Below are positions 21,401-24,871 of a DNA stretch of 24,871 nucleotides, in pieces. The stretch lies in assembly GCA_001579985.1 (NCBI GenBank), contig LRSR01014762.1, positions 1 through 24,871 of the forward strand, given 5' to 3'. Each line of letters starts with the position of its first letter. Position 1 is the first letter of the stretch. Made by a program: the position numbers and the translations under genes. This DNA comes from Hypsibius dujardini (Eukaryota; Tardigrada; Eutardigrada; Parachela; Hypsibiidae). The notes beneath the pieces are model-generated. The model did not search any database and was not told the DNA's origin. It saw nothing but the letters and a program-made list of their open reading frames with translations.

Positions 21401-21536
21401 TTTGAGCTTTATTTTTCAAGCAGCTTTTCATGCTTGCTCTTTCATTCCCAATCAATTTGGTTCATCATGTACAGTAGCTGCGTCATCAAGCTGCATTTGT
21501 TCAACTCAGAGGCCTGAAATTTGCCAAGCTCAATAA
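18426..21536 (+). CDS. Single-pass receptor with natriuretic-peptide/guanylate-cyclase type ectodomain and short tail
   Basis: Exons: 18426-18756, 18834-18875, 19173-19197, 19236-19276, 19353-19580 (acceptor could be 3 bases earlier), 19856-19899, 19965-20003, 20068-20154, 20231-20368, 20440-20490, 20562-20652, 20719-20804, 20883-21042, 21130-21217, 21292-21323, 21346-21536. Phase holds, giving 557 residues. Residues 1-22 form a signal peptide. The ectodomain follows the ANF-receptor ligand-binding pattern: GCNNAEASLGSLA, WNKPLMIP, FYWNNVTIL, YVYIAVELYP, AAKTAFRSLL, NWNGDRDAQW, and the juxtamembrane NEPRCGYRGLKEEC. It holds about seven N-glycosylation sequons. One transmembrane helix spans about 459-482, followed by RRRGSQLKAYR. 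No kinase-homology or cyclase domain follows; the last exon reads to a stop after a short, unrecognised tail. The architecture and length resemble the natriuretic-peptide clearance receptor, but a 3'-truncated receptor cyclase is possible. The final two exons are the weakest part. Ligand unknown. Confidence 0.8.
18893..19119. mobile_element. Fold-back Tc1-like MITE with long arms in receptor intron
   Basis: Left arm CAGTCAACGACAAGATTTAG and right arm (reverse complement) CAATCAACGACAAGATTGAA continue pairing through GGAGGGTCCGGGG and GGGCAAAAG for about 85 bases. TA flanks each end (18891-18892 and 19120-19121). The loop holds a short repeat of TTTGTTCCTGC. It occupies most of the receptor intron 18876-19172. 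Confidence 0.65.
19686..19817. mobile_element. 132-base MITE with internal repeats, copy 2, in a receptor intron
   Basis: Same orientation, length and ends (CTCGTGCGAAAAT) as the copy at 16904-17035, with about 130 of 132 bases identical. It is bordered by TA on both sides. It sits in the intron 19581-19855 of the receptor gene, so it is removed from the mature message. Confidence 0.75.
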
Positions 21537-21881
21537 TTTTTCCTTGAACAGATAATTCAATGGCACTAAACTTTCGCTAGAGCCGACTATTCTTCTTAGG
21601 GACTCATCGATTGTTGATTGTGACATAAATTCACGCTTTAATCAAGGCATTATTGGGCGAATCACGCGTATGAGTGGCGTTGAACCTATTTTTCATACAG
21701 TAATATCTTCGGAAAATGGAAGGTTTGTTTGGTCAACCACGCCCCCAAGTGATACCGTCTGACATGTCGTTGGCTGCAAGGGATTACATCAGAACGAACA
21801 TTTGCGTTTCCTTCTCACGAGAGTTATTCTATTTACGTCCTCTTTCGACTAGCTATCAAGTAACGCAACATTCTTTGGTGC

Positions 21882-22992
21882 GGCGAGCTGACGAAACATG
21901 AAGAGCTCTTCGTCCTCCGGGACAATTTCAAACTCAATTCGATATGGTCAGTCATGAATTCAATCGTCGCTGTGGGTATCATCCTCTCCACGCTCAGCTG
22001 CACTTTCTTCATCCGACGGTTCGGCCTGAAGGGAACCATTTACACAGCATCGACAATGCCGTTGACCGGATCGTTCCTTTCCGCTCTGATCAGCGCAGTT
22101 CACGCCTATGAGCTCCTCATTATCGGCCGATTTTTATGCGGGGTCGCGGAAGGGCTGACCGGCGTCGCGGTCGTTATGTACGTCTCCGAGTTAACACCGG
22201 CAAACCTGCGTGGAGCCTTCAGCACCATCCCATCGGTGATGCTAGTTCTCGGCAAATTGACGGCAACAAGTTTGGGGCTGCCTATTGATTCTAGGCACGG
22301 AAGGAAAGTGGCCTTTCGTGTTTGTCATCCAGTGCGCTCCGATCATCATCATGTGCATTGGGCTGCCGTTCTGTCCGGATAGTCCACGGCAACTGTTCCT
22401 GGTGAAGGGCGACAAGGATGGAGCGGAGAGGGCGTTGGTGTGGCTACGGAGAACGCCGGAGGTCCATGAGGAATTGGCCGCCATGCAAAGAGAACTGGCC
22501 ATGCAGAAGGCAGGGAAAGTCGGGCCGCAGGTGTCGTTACTCGGAATATTCAAGGATCGCTACTTGCGATAGGTATTTGGCCTGTGCGCCGCGCCCATTA
22601 TCGTTAAACAATTCTCTGGTAATTTTCCCGTAGCATACACACGTGGCAAAAACCTTGCGCTAACCGAATTAAGCACTTTAACTCGACGGCTGTGTATAAC
22701 AGCCATGCAACGAGTGGAATGACTTGACTCGGTTAGCGCAAGATTTTTGCCACGTGTGTATTTCATCATCATCACTAAACGCATGGCTAATCAATACTTT
22801 TTTTTCAGGCTTCGTGTGTGTTCTCCATTATTCAACGTCAATCTTCCAAAATGCCGGACTAGATCACCTTCACTCGGCATATGCAACGCTGGCAATGTGG
22901 CTGGTCTTCCTCGTCTTTTCACTGCTTTCGATGAGTCTCGTCGATCGCCTGGGACGAAGGGTGATGCTGTTGATTAGCCACTCCGGAATGAT
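21882..22992 (+). pseudogene. Facilitative glucose transporter (SLC2/GLUT-type MFS) relic, frameshifted and truncated
   Basis: Three blocks retain GLUT order. Block 1 (about 21882-22274): IWSVMNSIVAVG, GRFLCGVAEGL, YVSELTPANLRGAF. Block 2 (about 22277-22618, shifted frame): LGTEGKWPFVF, LPFCPDSPRQLF, IVKQFSG. Block 3 (22809-22992): HYSTSIFQNAGL and VDRLGRR, ending at SGMM. Blocks 2 and 3 are joined by a normal-looking GT-AG intron (22619-22808) that carries a fold-back element. Damage: a net frameshift near 22274-22280 between GLGLP-like and LGTEG sequence, an in-frame TAG at 22570-22572 after KDRYLR, loss of the first GRR (here GLK), and no trace of transmembrane segments 8 or 9 to 12 or of the first N-terminal segments. 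An intact protein would have 12 helices and about 500 residues and move hexoses across the plasma membrane. A sequencing error could explain one lesion but not all. Confidence 0.75.
22635..22761. mobile_element. Fold-back element in the intron of the GLUT relic
   Basis: Ends ATACACACGTGGCAAAAACC (22635-22667) and its complement (22729-22761) match at 32 of 33 bases. TA and its complement occur at both borders. The centre holds a smaller hairpin, GGCTGT with ACAGCC. It lies within the GT-AG intron 22619-22808, so it did not itself break the reading frame. Confidence 0.65.
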
Positions 22993-23766
22993 GGTTGGCA
23001 ACACAACCGAACTCGACCGAACTCGACTGCGTACTGACCCGCTAGGACCATAAACACGGCGAGCAGTGTCAGTTCTTGTCGATATATGCTGACGGAGTGA
23101 TGTCCCATGAGGAACCCGACCTTACTGACTGAAGGTGTTCTGTTATTAGAAGCCGCCGCAACTCAAATAAGGGATCGTTCAACAATTATGTCATCGAATT
23201 TAAGGGGGGGGGTACGTGTCAGCAATCGATGACGAGCTCTTACGTATAGGGGGTGGGGGTCTGTCCTTGGATTACGTCGACAATTTTAAATCTCAAAATT
23301 TCCTTGATTCTGAGAGTTTGAAAATGCGGAGGATAACTAAGTGTTATCGGTGCTGAAATTTTGTTATTAAAGCGGAAATTTAAGATATTGACGCATAAGG
23401 GGTTCCAACAGCGCTTAGATAAGTGTTTGAAGTTCCGGGGGGGGGGGCAAAAAGAAATAATGATGAGCTCTGACAGAGGGGAGGTAGGGGTAAGGCCGCC
23501 GAATATCGAGCGCTTACGTAATTGTTTAACGATCCCTAAAACATGCTAAGTCAACATCAACGAAAATGAAATGTTTGTTGCTCAAATATTCAAAGGCCCA
23601 AATAGAAACTGGAATTCATGATTGTTGCTCTCTGTTGTGTCGTTTGATCCGTGGATGAGCCAAATTGTTCCACCCTGTTGAAAAAGTCCCCGTGATAGGC
23701 CCACCATCTAGCTTTGCATTCATAAACTTAGACACTCACTTCAGTAAGTGCCCTCAATGCGAATTT
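22993..23766. other. Spacer between the GLUT relic and the gustatory-receptor-like gene
   Basis: The expected remaining GLUT exons are absent here. The only structure is the inverted-repeat element 23170-23537. The spacer separates convergent genes, so both 3' ends would fall in it. No strong polyadenylation signal was identified. Confidence 0.6.
23170..23537. mobile_element. Inverted-repeat element with AGGGATCGTT ends
   Basis: The left end AGGGATCGTTCAACAATTAT and the right end read inward AGGGATCGTTAAACAATTAC differ at two of 20 bases. The 368-base interior has several G-runs and two loosely similar halves, each with a GAtGAGCTCT-like motif (around 23230 and 23462). There is no convincing open reading frame. 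It lies between the GLUT relic and the gustatory-receptor-like gene. Confidence 0.6.
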
Positions 23767-24871
23767 TCAGCCACCGTTTCTACCACCGGTGAGGCTCTCC
23801 TTCATAGTTTGCCAGAGGAGGAAGGTGTAAGACGATAGCACGGTCAGAATCTACAATTTTTAATAACATTCAAATACAATGAGGCCGCCAATGTATTATT
23901 CGTCCTCGGACACGTACCACAAGATTAAAGTTTGAGTGTATGGGAAACCCTTGAGCGGGAGTGAGAACCAGCGGTTGCTCTTGCAGGAGCGCGTAGAGCT
24001 TGTCAAGCTCGGGAGCTGACTGGTGTAACTCTTTCTGGAACAGACAGTTTTTCAATGTAAAATGTGTTATTACGCACATGTCATCGCTTTGCATACAGTG
24101 TTTAGTGTTAATACGAGACGTTTTCGAGCAAGGATTTGTCGCTGCAGCTCCAGAACCTGTAGTAAGGACAACTTGTCGTAGGAGAAACTGCCTGGAATTA
24201 CTCGTACCCTTCAAATGCAAGAGTTCTGACCTGTTTGTGCAGTCGGGAGAATGGGAAATACATGCCGGCAATGTAACAGCCGGCCACGAGTAATATCAAA
24301 TAGACATGCTTAACAGCTGCCAAAGTGTCGTTGATTTGAAAGGGATCGGCCGATAGAAAAAGAAGACGGGACACTCGACCACACACCGGGATGAAATCGG
24401 CCATGAGGGAAAACGCCAAGAGACCGCCCAACTTGACGTTGATATTATCGATTACATTAGCTACAACGCAGTACTGGGTCTGGACGGCCGTTAGATCATG
24501 AACATCGTAGGCTGAAGCGAACGCTCGTTTGATGACCGTCAGACTGCCCAATAAGACCACACCGCAGCCGCAAACCAAAACTAACACAGAACGAGCTAAA
24601 ACGTCTGGCAACATACTAAAGAAAAAGAACAGAGGAACCTGATGCTTGACCGAGTACGTACAGTTACACCACGGCTGTAATAAGAAACCCTTTGCGCTGT
24701 ACACATAGTTCCAAGTCACAATTATATGAGCGTCACCCACGGCCAGGCTTACGAGCACACAAAGGAACAGCCCCGTGAGGAACCATTTGAGTTTCTGGAT
24801 ATACACTCGGTCACGCCTAAAGTAGAGTAGAAGTTGATCTGTTTGTCGGAGCACTTCCTGCAGGCCGTTCT
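23767..24871 (-). CDS. Gustatory-receptor-like (7tm_7) multipass membrane protein, 3' part
   Basis: Exons: at least 24862-24231 (open to the window edge; a ctgcag there could be an acceptor), 24156-24115, 24034-23918, 23850-23767 (TGA at 23769-23767). Junctions are all phase 0. Hydrophobic helices are seen in LKWFLTGLFLCVLVSLAV, VPLFFFFSMLPDVLARSV with LVLVCGCGVVLLGSL, VKLGGLLAFSLMADFIPV, VYLILLVAGCYIAGMYF, and the last one in NLVILTVLSSYTFLLWQ. The pattern NVIDNINVKLGGLLAF, a cytoplasmic loop of charged helix (VLELQRQILARKRL then KELHQSAPELDKL), then LVLTPAQGFPIHSNF and a terminal Tyr-containing helix follows insect-type gustatory receptors, where the final helix carries a TY...Q motif; here it is SYTFLLWQ. 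Such proteins are ligand-gated cation channels in sensory cells. The family is divergent, so the call rests on topology and weak motifs. It is convergent with the GLUT relic. Confidence 0.5.

Noticed and set aside
21554-21901. Kinase or cyclase exons of the receptor, or an N-terminal GLUT exon, in the open frame at 21716-21901
   Set aside because: No motif of either family is present; left unannotated.
21954-22382. Intact short sugar transporter starting at the internal ATG
   Set aside because: The ATG is inside a conserved transmembrane segment and the frame departs from GLUT similarity at about 22275.

Overview
The window is animal nuclear DNA. Every recognisable gene is broken into small exons with GT-AG introns, many only 55-85 bases long. 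The genes are metazoan: a PIWI-clade Argonaute, insulin-degrading enzyme, a natriuretic-peptide/guanylate-cyclase type receptor, a facilitative sugar transporter relic and a gustatory-receptor-like membrane protein. An ecdysozoan invertebrate fits best. A tardigrade is my guess from general feel, and nothing in the window proves it.

Layout: 22-7273 (minus) is most of a PIWI gene in 16 exons, running off the left edge just after the first catalytic Asp. 7274-8504 is the spacer between PIWI and the next gene. 8505-14159 (minus) is a complete insulin-degrading enzyme in 18 exons; my spliced model is 3021 bases, 1006 residues. 14160-18425 is mostly non-coding, with a poorly resolved minus-strand gene (15795-16719) that has a coiled coil broken by TGA and a CPNC knuckle. 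18426-21536 (plus) is a single-pass receptor with a complete ligand-binding ectodomain but no kinase or cyclase domain. 21882-22992 (plus) is a decayed GLUT-type transporter. 23767-24871 (minus) is the 3' part of a gustatory-receptor-like gene.

The non-coding DNA is full of small non-autonomous transposon relics. I count twelve elements with inverted ends: two hAT-like (one with a perfect 8-base target duplication), two nearly identical copies of a 132-base element, one with AGGGATCGTT ends, and seven fold-back elements, most with TA at their borders. Several sit in introns of the PIWI gene or just upstream of it. There are also a 37-base satellite-like array, 157-base and 70-base tandem duplications, and microsatellites. 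The genes do not form a pathway. I found no operon, RNA gene or CRISPR array. Exon borders were derived by hand from reading frame, splice consensus and family similarity; they keep phase throughout but are not backed by transcript data.
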